Shown here in pieces: positions 28,454 to 38,195 of a stretch of 64,000 nt of DNA (the stretch's first letter is position 1; every line of letters begins with the position of its first letter). The notes under the pieces are model-generated. The model saw only the letters and a list, made by a program, of their open reading frames with translations, had not been told where the DNA came from and ran no database searches. The stretch is from Myceligenerans pegani. Lineage in GTDB: Bacteria > Actinomycetota > Actinomycetes > Actinomycetales > Cellulomonadaceae. Both the position numbers and the translations under genes were made by a program. Location of the stretch: positions 20,249 through 84,248 of the forward strand of contig NZ_JADBGR010000018.1 in the NCBI RefSeq assembly GCF_014892515.1, written 5' to 3'.

Positions 28454-28499
28454 AGTTCCATGTGGAACTATCTTTCCAAATCTTGGCGATCGAGGTCAA
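28454..28499 (-). promoter_or_regulatory. Promoter with a perfect 16-bp palindromic operator
   Basis: On the minus strand TTGACC (plus 28494-28499), an 18-bp spacer and AAAGAT (plus 28470-28475) precede the membrane-protein gene. AGTTCCATGTGGAACT, a perfect 16-bp palindrome (28454-28469), lies directly downstream of the -10, covering the expected start point. This is a classical repressor position. Confidence 0.65.
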
Positions 28500-28564
28500 T
28501 GATCGTTACGTTGTTGAGATAGAAATTAGACGGATGTGACGGACATGGGTGATGCGTCCGATCG

Positions 28565-28978
28565 TCAGGCGCCGAAGCGCTCCTCGAGCGCGGCGAGCTT
28601 CGCCTCCGCCTCCGCATGGATCTTGCGCTCCAGCACGAACGACATCACCGGCACGACCCCCGCCAGCACCATCGTCGCGAGCCGCCCGAAGCCCCAGCGC
28701 ATCTTCGACCACAGGTCCGCCACCGTGACCAGGTAGACCACGTAGATCCAGCCGTGCGCGAACGGCACCCACGCGATGAACGGCATGACCGGATCGACGT
28801 CCACGACCATGCCCAGCACATACTTGATGCCCATCTCCACCACGAGGACGAGCAGCATCACTCCGGTCACGATCGCCAGGACGCGGTATCGCGACAGCGC
28901 GCCGCGCGCCTTGCGGATCGCGGTGGCGGCGGCCTCGGAGGAGGGGGCGGCGGGGCTCTCGGGCTCAGCGGTGCTCAC
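28565..28978 (-). CDS. DUF3817 integral membrane protein
   Basis: The 137-residue protein has three hydrophobic segments with the DUF3817 core MPFIAWVPFAHGWIYVVYLVTVADLWSK (residues about 65-92) and a preceding GIKYVLGM. The family is frequently encoded next to guaA in actinobacteria, as here, but its function is unknown. The GTG at 28978 follows a minus-strand TAGGCT by 6 nt, so the transcript is likely leaderless. It is divergent from guaA with an inverted-repeat element between the two. Confidence 0.88.
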   Translation of the reverse strand: MSTAEPESPAAPSSEAAATAIRKARGALSRYRVLAIVTGVMLLVLVVEMGIKYVLGMVVDVDPVMPFIAWVPFAHGWIYVVYLVTVADLWSKMRWGFGRLATMVLAGVVPVMSFVLERKIHAEAEAKLAALEERFGA

Positions 28979-28984
28979 ACAGCG

Positions 28985-28990
28985 AGCCTA
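28985..28990 (-). promoter_or_regulatory. -10 box of the DUF3817 gene, leaderless
   Basis: TAGGCT on the minus strand ends 6 nt before the GTG at 28978. The stretch 28991-29119 shows nothing else. Confidence 0.55.
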
Positions 28991-29119
28991 GTAGGCCGAC
29001 GCCGATGCTCAGGCGGCCACGAGGTTCCCCACCGCGACCGCGAGATCGTCGTTCGCGACGCCGGACGCCGCGTGCCCCGCATCGCGCACGCGCGCCCGCA
29101 CACCGCCGTCGGACACTTG

Positions 29120-29280
29120 GAGGTCGCGCGAGTAGGTAACGTCGTCACAGGCGGCGCCCCAGCACGCGCCTCGCGGCGTTGTCGTCACTCGAAAGGGCTC
29201 CGCCCTTCCTTCGCTCCTCCGCCTCGCGATGCACGCACTGGTGCACCACCAGTGACGACGTTACCTACTCGCGCGACCTC
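29120..29280. mobile_element. MITE-like 161-bp inverted-repeat element at the guaA promoter
   Basis: Two perfect 29-bp arms (29120-29148 and 29252-29280) face each other. The complementarity continues inward for about 30 bp with roughly 9-11 mismatches. The centre has no ORF. The right arm ends 1 bp before the guaA -10 box. Size and perfect termini suit a non-autonomous transposon, but a clear target duplication is not seen; a long RNA hairpin is the alternative. Confidence 0.6.
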
Positions 29281-29281
29281 T

Positions 29282-29287
29282 TAGAAT
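29282..29287 (+). promoter_or_regulatory. guaA -10 box, leaderless transcript
   Basis: TAGAAT ends 6 nt before the GTG start of guaA. The matching -35 region falls inside the right arm of the inverted-repeat element. Confidence 0.65.
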
Positions 29288-29293
29288 CTTGGG

Positions 29294-30913
<1,620 letters not shown>

Positions 30914-30961
30914 GGCCGGGGCGGGTGCGGTCATGTCCCGGCCGCTGAGAGGATGCTGTGG

Positions 30962-32167
30962 GTGCGGATCGTTCATGTGGTGGATACCTTCGCGCCGTTG
31001 ATGGGCGGGATCGAGGCGCAGGTGGCGCGGCTGGCCGGGCGGCAGGCCGCTGCCGGGCACGACGTCGAGGTGATCACCACGACGCCGAGGGCTCCGGGCG
31101 AGCGCGGGGTGACGACCGCCGTCGAGCGCCTCGGGCCCGCCGGAGCGGGTTCCGGCGTCGAGGAGCCCGTCGTGACCGTGCACCGTATCGCCGCACGCAT
31201 CCCCGGCGGGTGGCCGATCCACCCCCGCTCCACGACGCACGTGGTGCGGCGGTTGCGGGAGCTGGCGGCGAGCGGGGCGCGGCCCGACGTCGTCCATCTG
31301 CACATGGGTGTGCTCGCACCCACGGTCCAGGCTGCGCTGCGACCGGTCACCCGGCTCGGGCTTCCCACCGTGCTGACCGTGCACAGCGTCTGGGGAGCCG
31401 CCTGGCGCGCCTTCGCGGCCGCCGATGCGATCGCCGGGTGGTCGCGGTGGCCGGTGCTGTGGTCGGCCGTGAGCGAGCTGACGGCGGCGCCGCTGCGGCG
31501 GATCGTCGGCGACCGCGGTGAGGTCGTGGTGCTGCCGAACGGGCTGGACCTCGCGGAGTGGCGGGTCGCGGACTTCCGGAGCGACCGGCTCCACGTGGCC
31601 TCGGCGGCACGGTTCGCGCCGCGCAAGCGGATGCTGCCCCTGCTGTCCGCGATCGCCCGTGCGCACGACGAGCTGTCCGCGGGCGCTCGCGGCGCGGGAC
31701 ACGACCGCCTCCGCGTCACGCTCGCCGGCGACGGGGCCGAGCTCGGCCGCGCCCGCCGGTTCGTCGTCGAGCGCGGGCTGTCCGGCGTCGTCTCGCTTCC
31801 CGGCGCCCTCGACGCGGACGGCCTCCGCGCGCTCTACGCCGACGCCCACGTGTTCGCCGCCCCCGCGCTGACCGAGGCGTTCGGCATCGCGGCGCTGGAG
31901 GCCCAGGCCGCCGGCCTCGTGGTGCTGGCGCGGGCGGGGTCAGGGCTGGCGGAGCGGGTGTCCGACGGTGTCGACGGCCTGATCGTGCCCGACGACGACG
32001 CCCTGGCGAGCACCCTCGTCCGGCTCGCGACGGACCACGACCTGCGACGGCGACTGCTGGACGGGTCCCGCGACGCGTCCCGCCTGGCCGCCTACGACTG
32101 GCCGGGCGTCCTCGCGGCGACGGAGCAGGCGTACGCCCGGGCGGCAGAACTGGCCGGCGCGCGCTGA
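30962..32167 (+). CDS. Glycosyltransferase family 4 protein
   Basis: The 401-residue GT-B enzyme starts RIVHVVDTFAPLMGGIEAQV, typical of GT4. The acceptor domain is followed by the nucleotide-sugar domain, with VVVLPNGLDLAEW at the hinge, ASAARFAPRKRM for phosphate contacts, and the retaining-GT glutamates in APALTEAFGIAALEAQAAGLVVLA. The sugar and acceptor are unknown; cell-wall glycolipid or polysaccharide synthesis is likely. GTG 30962 is preferred to ATG 30953, because GAGGAT ends 7 nt upstream and the family usually starts at this point. Confidence 0.88.
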   Translation: MRIVHVVDTFAPLMGGIEAQVARLAGRQAAAGHDVEVITTTPRAPGERGVTTAVERLGPAGAGSGVEEPVVTVHRIAARIPGGWPIHPRSTTHVVRRLRELAASGARPDVVHLHMGVLAPTVQAALRPVTRLGLPTVLTVHSVWGAAWRAFAAADAIAGWSRWPVLWSAVSELTAAPLRRIVGDRGEVVVLPNGLDLAEWRVADFRSDRLHVASAARFAPRKRMLPLLSAIARAHDELSAGARGAGHDRLRVTLAGDGAELGRARRFVVERGLSGVVSLPGALDADGLRALYADAHVFAAPALTEAFGIAALEAQAAGLVVLARAGSGLAERVSDGVDGLIVPDDDALASTLVRLATDHDLRRRLLDGSRDASRLAAYDWPGVLAATEQAYARAAELAGAR

Positions 32168-32211
32168 CGCCGCGACGGCCGTGCTCGACTGGACGGCATC
32201 CGTGAGATGTC

Positions 32212-32217
32212 TACGCT
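32212..32217 (+). promoter_or_regulatory. -10 box of the prepilin peptidase gene, leaderless
   Basis: TACGCT ends 6 nt before the GTG at 32224. Confidence 0.5.
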
Positions 32218-32223
32218 CGTCTC

Positions 32224-32847
32224 GTGACTGAGTCCGAGGTGCGGCCGGCGCCGCCGGCAGACCCGCTGCCCACGAGGATCCTCGCGGAGGTGCGGCCGTT
32301 CGCGCGCCCTGCGCTCGTGACCGCCGTCCCGGCCGTGGCCTGGGCGGTCTGGGTGAGCGGCCCGTCGTGGGTGACTCCGGCCGTCGTGGTCCTCGCGGTG
32401 GCGGGCGCCGCGCTCGGAGTGATCGACGCGCGGACGCATCGCTTGCCCGACGTGATCGTGTACCCGACGACGGCCGTGGTGGGCGCGCTCCTCGTGCCGG
32501 CCGCGGCGGCCGGCGCGTTCACCGGCGGGCCGGCGTGGGAGGCGCTCCTGCGGGCGGCGCTGGGATTCGCCGCGCACGCCGGCTTCTACCTGCTGATGTG
32601 GCTGATCTTCAAGGGCGGGGTCGGCCTGGGCGACGTGAAGCTGGCCGGCGTCCTCGGCGCGGTCACCGCCTGGTGGGGGTGGGACGCGTTCGTCATGGGG
32701 GCGGTGGCGCCCTACGTCGTGGGCGGCGCCGTCGCGGTGGTGCTCCTGCTGTTCCGGCTGGCCGGGCGCAAGTCCTACATGCCGTTCGGCCCGTACATGC
32801 TCCTGGGCGTGGTGGTGGCGCTCACCTGGGAGCGGCTGCTGTCCTGA
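32224..32847 (+). CDS. A24-family prepilin peptidase (catalytic domain only)
   Basis: The 207-residue protein has about six membrane segments and the two aspartates of this protease family: GVIDARTHRLPDVIVYP and GGVGLGDVKLAGVLG. These enzymes cut leader peptides of type IV pilins or Flp/Tad pilins at the cytoplasmic membrane face. The N-terminal methylase domain of the full-length PilD type is absent, as usual for TadV/CpaA-like forms. No pilin genes are in the window, so its substrate is elsewhere. Confidence 0.87.
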   Translation: MTESEVRPAPPADPLPTRILAEVRPFARPALVTAVPAVAWAVWVSGPSWVTPAVVVLAVAGAALGVIDARTHRLPDVIVYPTTAVVGALLVPAAAAGAFTGGPAWEALLRAALGFAAHAGFYLLMWLIFKGGVGLGDVKLAGVLGAVTAWWGWDAFVMGAVAPYVVGGAVAVVLLLFRLAGRKSYMPFGPYMLLGVVVALTWERLLS

Positions 32848-32930
32848 CGCGCCGGACCCGAAGTCCCGGCGACCGCGCCGTCCTGTGCCGGGGGAGGACG
32901 GCCACCACGGACGGGTGGTGCGGCGGCGCG

Positions 32931-32964
32931 CCGAGGCAGTGACCCAGGTGGGTCACTGCCTCGG
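32931..32964. terminator. Bidirectional terminator between prepilin peptidase and the convergent membrane gene
   Basis: CCGAGGCAGTGACCC and GGGTCACTGCCTCGG form a 15-bp perfect stem around AGGT. It sits about 80 bp after the prepilin peptidase stop and 15 bp from the stop of the opposite gene, so it can serve both. Confidence 0.85.
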
Positions 32965-32979
32965 TGAGGTCTCTCCTGA

Positions 32980-33624
32980 CTACGGTTCGCCGCGGCGGCG
33001 GAAGCTGGAGACGATCGAGCCTGCCACCAGGGCGATTCCGGCGCCGCCCAGCAGCAGGATCGCCGCGAGGCTGACGTCGATGCGGGCGCCCGCCGAGGCG
33101 GCGAGCACGCCGAGCCCGATCGCGAGGACCACCAGTCCCCACACGACCGTCCCGACGCGCGGGCCCTGCGGGGGCGCCGGCTGCCGCGCCGCGACGTTCG
33201 GGTGCTGCACGGTCCCCACCGGCGGCACCGCGGTCGCGGGCGGGACCCCCTGACCGCCCGACCCGTGCGGTGCACCTGGGCGGTCGTACGGGGACTCGCC
33301 GTACGCGGCCCCCGCCGGAACCGGCTGGGTCCCGGCCGCCCCGGCGGGCGGCGGCCCCGCGGCCACCGCGTCGGCCGACTGCCCGCCTTCCGGACCGCCG
33401 GAGACCGGCAGGCCGGCGTCCTGGCCGATCTCGATCCTCTCGGTCTCCGGCACCGAGGCGTTGTCCGGGGCCTCCGCGACACCGTCGGGCCGCGCGGCCG
33501 AGCCGTTCTCGATCACCTCGGTGACGTCGTCCTGGGTCTCGCCGGTGCCGGGGTGTTCCCCGACGCCCTCCGGCCGGTTCTCGTTCTCTCGGGCCTCATC
33601 GGGCTCGTGTCTGTTGTCGCTCAC
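32980..33624 (-). CDS. Small membrane protein with disordered N-terminus, partner of the PspC protein
   Basis: From GTG 33624 the product is 214 residues: an acidic, Pro/Gly-rich N-terminal 140 residues, then two transmembrane segments (VVWGLVVLAIGLGVLAASAG and LAAILLLGGAGIALVAGSIV) and a basic end. The start overlaps the stop of the PspC gene (GTGA), so the two are translated together. The frame continues upstream, but only as antisense-like low-complexity sequence. The function is unknown; the coupling suggests a role in the same envelope-stress module. Confidence 0.8.
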   Translation of the reverse strand: MSDNRHEPDEARENENRPEGVGEHPGTGETQDDVTEVIENGSAARPDGVAEAPDNASVPETERIEIGQDAGLPVSGGPEGGQSADAVAAGPPPAGAAGTQPVPAGAAYGESPYDRPGAPHGSGGQGVPPATAVPPVGTVQHPNVAARQPAPPQGPRVGTVVWGLVVLAIGLGVLAASAGARIDVSLAAILLLGGAGIALVAGSIVSSFRRRGEP

Positions 33625-35231
33625 TGTTCCTCCTCGATGATGAGCTCGCCCGCAGCGACCTCGACGAACAGGCGGAGCTGGGCTCCGTCGTCGTCGACCT
33701 CGTCGCTGGCGATCTCGACCCGCTGCTGTGTGCCGCCGCCGTAGGTGCGCTCGTCGCCGTCCACGAGCCACTCGAGCGCCCCGGCGGCGATCTGGCCCTC
33801 GAGTTCGACCGCGGCGTCCTCGGGCACGACGACCGTCGCCGTGCCCGCGCCGACCGCGATGGGCACCTGGACGGGCTCGGCCGGATCGACGCCGGACAGA
33901 TCGAGATCCGTCAGGTCGATCGTGGGGTCGCCCCAGCTGACCGAGTAGCCGCGCTCGGCCTCCTCGATCCGGTTCGGCGAGAACGTGCCCTCGCTGATCG
34001 GGGCGCCGGGCTCGAAGCCGTCGACGCGGCCGTCGAACTCGAAGACGTCGCCGACGATCGCGCGGCCTTCGTCGATCCGTTCGGAGACGTCCGTCTGCAA
34101 CGTGCCCAGTGTGGGGACGGCCAGGACCAGGCCGATGATGCCGAGTGCCCCCAGGCCGCCGCTCGAGCGACCGCGCAGGCCGGCGACGACGATCGCGATC
34201 CCGACGATCACCAGCGAGGTGCCGAGCCAGGCCGCCCAGACCCCCGCCTCACCGGTCGGTACGTACGGGATCCGGCTGCCCAGGACGAGCTCGTTGAGCA
34301 GGAGCAACGCCCCGGTCAGCAGGATCAGCCCGACGACGATCCCGGCGCCGCCACCCTTACGGCGGGGCGGGCGCGGGGGGAGCGGCTGCGCGTACGGGGC
34401 GCCCGCGGAGGGCGTGGGGCTCGCCGCGTACGGCGGGATGGGCGCGCCGCCGTAGGGGGCGGCGGCCGGCGGCGCGTTCCCGGCCGGGCGGTCGTCGATC
34501 CCGACGGTCCCGTTGGTGGTGGGGGACGTCGGACCCGACCCGGGCGCGGTGGCCGGTCCCGCCGGCGCGGTCGCCGTCGTCGTCCCCGGACCGGACCGGG
34601 CGGCGGCCGCCGTCGTCCCGGCATAGGGCTGCGCGGCGTACTGCTGCGGGTACGGCTGCGCGTGCGGCTGGCCCTCGGTCGAGGGACGCCGCCGGACGGC
34701 CTGGATCAGCAGGTAGACGATCCCGCCGATGACCGCGAGCCAGAACAGCGCCGCGATCCACTCCGAGTCACCGTAGAACCCCCAGTCCCACGGGCCGCCC
34801 CACGCGAATCCGAAGAGGAACAGCACGGCCGCGCCGAGGAGCGCGACGTCGAAGTTGCCGCGGATCGCCTGCTCCAGATGGATGCGACCGTCGGACTGCT
34901 CCGGCAGCAGCGCCCAGCCCACGCCGTACGCGATGAGGCCGATGCCGCCGAGGAAGAACGTGATGACGAAGAGCCCCCGCACCAGGAGGGGATCCCAGCC
35001 CAGACGGGCGGCCACGCCGCCCGCGACGCCGCCGACCCAGCGCCGGTCGGCGCGGTAGAGGCCGGTGCGGCGGATCGAGTCGAAGAAACCGGAGCCGGCC
35101 GGCCGGGGCTGCGCCGCGGGCGGCTGCTGCGGCTGCGGTGGGGGCTGCTCCTCGAACGAGGTCTGCTGCGCGCTCGGCTCGGGTTCGCCCGAAGGCGTCG
35201 GCCCCTCGCCTGCGGTCGGGTCTGTGGTCAT
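33621..35231 (-). CDS. PspC-domain membrane protein with C-terminal adhesin-like (LiaF-type) domain
   Basis: The 536-residue protein starts at ATG 35231 after GGAG. A PspC domain (residues about 52-112: GLYRADRRWVGGVAGGVAARLGWDPLLVRGLFVITFFLGGIGLIAYGVGWALLPE) is followed by two more membrane helices, a long Pro/Ala/Tyr-rich linker, three further helices and a beta-rich C-terminus (FEFDGRVDGFEPG ... QVPIAVGAGTATVVVPEDAAVELEGQIAAG) resembling the LiaF-like domain. Such proteins sense or buffer envelope stress. It is divergent from a PspC-domain kinase, so the region forms a LiaFSR-like system. Confidence 0.87.
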   Translation of the reverse strand: MTTDPTAGEGPTPSGEPEPSAQQTSFEEQPPPQPQQPPAAQPRPAGSGFFDSIRRTGLYRADRRWVGGVAGGVAARLGWDPLLVRGLFVITFFLGGIGLIAYGVGWALLPEQSDGRIHLEQAIRGNFDVALLGAAVLFLFGFAWGGPWDWGFYGDSEWIAALFWLAVIGGIVYLLIQAVRRRPSTEGQPHAQPYPQQYAAQPYAGTTAAAARSGPGTTTATAPAGPATAPGSGPTSPTTNGTVGIDDRPAGNAPPAAAPYGGAPIPPYAASPTPSAGAPYAQPLPPRPPRRKGGGAGIVVGLILLTGALLLLNELVLGSRIPYVPTGEAGVWAAWLGTSLVIVGIAIVVAGLRGRSSGGLGALGIIGLVLAVPTLGTLQTDVSERIDEGRAIVGDVFEFDGRVDGFEPGAPISEGTFSPNRIEEAERGYSVSWGDPTIDLTDLDLSGVDPAEPVQVPIAVGAGTATVVVPEDAAVELEGQIAAGALEWLVDGDERTYGGGTQQRVEIASDEVDDDGAQLRLFVEVAAGELIIEEEQ

Positions 35232-35366
35232 GTCTCCATGCTCACCGACGGCCCGCGCGAGATGGATCGGGTGCTGCCCTGAACCGACCCTGGTTCGCCG
35301 TCTTCCGGACCCTGAGATGCGCGCCCGTGGGTCCTCAGGGGCCCCACGGCATGCCACGATCGTGGT

Positions 35367-36908
35367 GTGACGAACCAAGCAGCACCGACTGCCGGCGGGC
35401 CGGCCCCCACGCCGGCCGGAGGACCCGCCCCCGCCGGCGGCACCACGCCTGCTGCGGCCGCCCGCCTCACCCTGCGCCGCCCCCGCGAGGGCCGCTGGAT
35501 CGCGGGAGTGGCCGTGGGTCTCGCGGCGCACCTCGGCGTGCCGCCGTGGCTGATCCGGCTGCTCTTCGTGCTCACCACCCTGCTCAACGGCGCCGGCGTC
35601 ATCGCCTACCTGTTCTGGTGGGTGACGGTCCCGCCCGGCCGCCCGGAACCCGTGACCGACGCCGCCCCCGCCCGCCCTCGGCTCGCACCGCGCCTGGCCG
35701 GCGTGGACGGGACCACGAACGACACCGCCGACGACGCCGGACCGGGCTCCCTGACCGACCGCCTGCGCCTCTCCGGCCCCGTCACCCGCCTGAACACCCG
35801 CGACATCACCATCGGCGTCGTGCTGCTCAGCGGCGCGGCACTGCTGCTCGCCGTCCAGGCCGGCTGGGACCTCTGGGCCTCCTGGCTGCTGCCCGCCCTG
35901 ATCGTGCTGGGCGGCATCGCCCTCGCCTGGAGCCAGCTCGACGGCACGTCGCGCGGGCGCTGGCTGGGCGGCGCCCCCCGCACGCGGGCCGGGATGCTGC
36001 GGCTGGTCGGCGGGATCCTGCTGACCATGGTCGGAGTGCTCATGCTGGTGGGGCAGGAGGCGCCCGTCGCCGTGATGGTGCAGGCCACCGTCGCCTCGGT
36101 CGCGGTGGTCGCGGGCGTGATCCTGGTGCTCGCGCCCTGGTGGCTCAAGCTCGTGCGGGAACTCGGCGACGAGCGCGCCGCCCGCGCCCGCGAGGCCGAG
36201 CGCGCCGACATCGCCGCCCACCTGCACGACTCCGTGCTCCAGACCCTCGCCCTCATCCGCGCCCGCGCCGACGACTCCGAGTCCGTCTCCCGCATGGCCC
36301 GCGCCCAGGAGCGCGAGCTGCGCGAATGGCTGTACGACGACCGGCCCTCACCCGGCGAGTCCCTCGCCGCCGAGCTGCGGGACCTCGTGGGCCAGGTCGA
36401 GGACGCGTTCGCGCCCCTGACCGTCGACACCGTGGCCGTGGGCGACTGCGTCCCCGGCCCGAGCACCGCCGCCCTGCTCCAGGCCACGCGCGAGGCCCTC
36501 GTCAACGCCGCCACCCACGGCCGTCCGCCCGTCTCCGTCTACCTCGAGGTGGGGGAGGACTCCGTGGAGGCGTTCGTCCGCGACCGGGGCGACGGGTTCG
36601 ACATCGACGAGATCGCGTCCGACCGGTTCGGGGTCCGGGAATCGATCCTCGGGCGTGTCCGACGGCGCGACGGCGTCGCCGAGGTGCAGAGTCGGCCTGG
36701 GTGGGGTACGGAGGTGCGAATGCGCGTGCCCCGCGAGGGAAAGCAGCCGGACCGGCCGCGGTCCAACGGGACCCGGGCGAACGGCACCAGGAACGGCGGG
36801 GCGGAGGCCGGCGGGAAGGAGACGGACGGCGGGAACACCGCCGCATCCCCCGCCGCGGCCGGCCCGGCCACCAGGACCAACGGGACGAAGACCGAGGAGA
36901 CCCCATGA
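35367..36908 (+). CDS. PspC-domain sensor histidine kinase
   Basis: The 513-residue kinase starts at GTG 35367. A PspC domain lies at about residues 32-92 (LRRPREGRWIAGVAVGLAAHLGVPPWLIRLLFVLTTLLNGAGVIAYLFWW). Four more hydrophobic segments follow, then the HisKA_3 region AERADIAAHLHDSVLQTLALIRARA with the phospho-His in AHLHDS, and a HATPase domain (ATREALVNAATHG, VRDRGDGFDIDEI, GVRESILGRVRRRDG). The C-terminal 60 residues are disordered. The stop overlaps the response regulator (ATGA). A -10-like CACGAT ends 6 nt before the GTG. Confidence 0.93.
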   Translation: MTNQAAPTAGGPAPTPAGGPAPAGGTTPAAAARLTLRRPREGRWIAGVAVGLAAHLGVPPWLIRLLFVLTTLLNGAGVIAYLFWWVTVPPGRPEPVTDAAPARPRLAPRLAGVDGTTNDTADDAGPGSLTDRLRLSGPVTRLNTRDITIGVVLLSGAALLLAVQAGWDLWASWLLPALIVLGGIALAWSQLDGTSRGRWLGGAPRTRAGMLRLVGGILLTMVGVLMLVGQEAPVAVMVQATVASVAVVAGVILVLAPWWLKLVRELGDERAARAREAERADIAAHLHDSVLQTLALIRARADDSESVSRMARAQERELREWLYDDRPSPGESLAAELRDLVGQVEDAFAPLTVDTVAVGDCVPGPSTAALLQATREALVNAATHGRPPVSVYLEVGEDSVEAFVRDRGDGFDIDEIASDRFGVRESILGRVRRRDGVAEVQSRPGWGTEVRMRVPREGKQPDRPRSNGTRANGTRNGGAEAGGKETDGGNTAASPAAAGPATRTNGTKTEETP

Positions 36909-37600
36909 CCGCCGCCGACGACCGGACCCGCACCCGCGTCCCCGTGGTGCTCGTCGACGACCACCACATGTTCCGCACCGGGGTGCGCGCCTCGCTCGAC
37001 GACCGGGTCGCCGTCGTGGGCGAGGCCGACGACGTCGACTCCGCCGTCGCCGTCGTGCACGAGAAGCGGCCGCCGGTCGTGCTGCTCGACGTGCACCTGC
37101 CCGGCGGGAACGGCGGCGGGGGCGCCGAGGTCGTGCAGCGCTGCGCGGACCTCGCCCGGCCGAACGGCACCGGGGTCCCCGTGCGCTTCCTCGCGCTGTC
37201 CGTGTCCGACGCCGCCGAGGACGTCGTCGCCGTCATCCGGGCGGGCGCTCGCGGCTACGTGACGAAGAACATCTCGGGCCCGGAGCTGTCGGCCGCCGTG
37301 GTCCGCGTCGCGGGCGGCGACGCCGTGTTCTCGCCACGCCTCGCCGGTTTCGTGCTGGACGCGTTCGGCACGGGCGCCGCCGACATCGCCGTCGCCGACG
37401 ACGAGCTGGACCGCCTCTCCAAGCGCGAGCAGGAGGTGATGCGGCTGATCGCGCGCGGCTACTCGTACCGGGAGGTCGCGAGCGAGCTGTTCATCTCGAT
37501 CAAGACCGTCGAGACCCACGTGTCGGCGGTGCTGCGGAAGCTGCAGCTCTCGTCCCGGTACGAACTGACCCGCTGGGCCGCCGCCCGCCGGTTGCTGTAG
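36905..37600 (+). CDS. Two-component response regulator (NarL/LuxR family)
   Basis: The 231-residue regulator has a receiver domain (VVLVDDHHMFRTGV, phospho-Asp in VVLLDVHLPGG, switch FLALSVSDAAEDV and YVTKNISG) and a LuxR helix-turn-helix (LSKREQEVMRLIARGYSYREVASELFISIKTVETHVSAVLRKLQLSSR). An insertion in the receiver (GGNGGGGAEVVQRCADLARPNGTG) lengthens the loop after the phosphorylation site. It is coupled to the PspC-domain kinase by a 4-nt overlap and probably controls the divergent PspC operon. Confidence 0.94.
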   Translation: MTAADDRTRTRVPVVLVDDHHMFRTGVRASLDDRVAVVGEADDVDSAVAVVHEKRPPVVLLDVHLPGGNGGGGAEVVQRCADLARPNGTGVPVRFLALSVSDAAEDVVAVIRAGARGYVTKNISGPELSAAVVRVAGGDAVFSPRLAGFVLDAFGTGAADIAVADDELDRLSKREQEVMRLIARGYSYREVASELFISIKTVETHVSAVLRKLQLSSRYELTRWAAARRLL

Positions 37601-37671
37601 CAGAGTTCTGGACAAAACTCCCGGTACGCTCAAGCCCGTCACTCTCCCCGACGGACAGGAAGTACCGAACC

Positions 37672-38166
37672 GTGGACGTCAACTTCGACGGCATCACCGA
37701 GACCCTCGTCGGACTCGCGATCCTGGTGGGGCTCATCGGGATCGTCGTCCCGGTGCTGCCGGGAAGCATCCTGGTGGGCGCCTCGATCCTGGTGTGGGCG
37801 TTCCTCACGGGCGGCCCGGTGGCGTGGACGGTCTTCGCGATCGCGGCGGTGTTCCTCGTGGTGGCCGAGGTGCTGCAGTACATCGTGGCCGGCGGGCACA
37901 TGAAGCGGTCCGAGGTGCCGACGTCGACGATCGTGATCGGCGGCATCGCGGGCGTGATCGGTTTCTTCGTGGTGCCGGTCGTGGGCCTGTTCCTGTTCTT
38001 CGCCGCCGCGGTGTTCCTGGTGGAGCTGATCCGGCGGCGTGAGCGCGTGACCGCCTGGCGCGCGACCGTTGCGGCCCTGCAGGCGAGCGCCATGACGATC
38101 GGCATCCAGCTGCTCGGCGCCCTCGCCGCGGCCACGACGTGGATCGTCGGCCTCTTCCTGGTCTGA
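37672..38166 (+). CDS. DUF456 membrane protein
   Basis: The 164-residue protein starts at GTG 37672 after AGGAAG. It shows the DUF456 core VGLIGIVVPVLPGSILVGASILVWA and a later GGIAGVIGFFVVPVVGLFLFFAAAVFLVELIRRR, with about four membrane helices and a glycine-rich repeat pattern. The function is unknown. It stands downstream of the PspC two-component genes with 71 bp between, so cotranscription is possible. Confidence 0.87.
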   Translation: MDVNFDGITETLVGLAILVGLIGIVVPVLPGSILVGASILVWAFLTGGPVAWTVFAIAAVFLVVAEVLQYIVAGGHMKRSEVPTSTIVIGGIAGVIGFFVVPVVGLFLFFAAAVFLVELIRRRERVTAWRATVAALQASAMTIGIQLLGALAAATTWIVGLFLV

Positions 38167-38195
38167 GGCTGTTCTCCCGGGCCGACAATAGGCGC

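Noticed and set aside
29120..29280. A guanine or other purine riboswitch before guaA
   Set aside because: The mRNA appears leaderless, so this sequence is upstream of the transcript. The strict symmetry is that of an inverted repeat and no purine aptamer core was seen.
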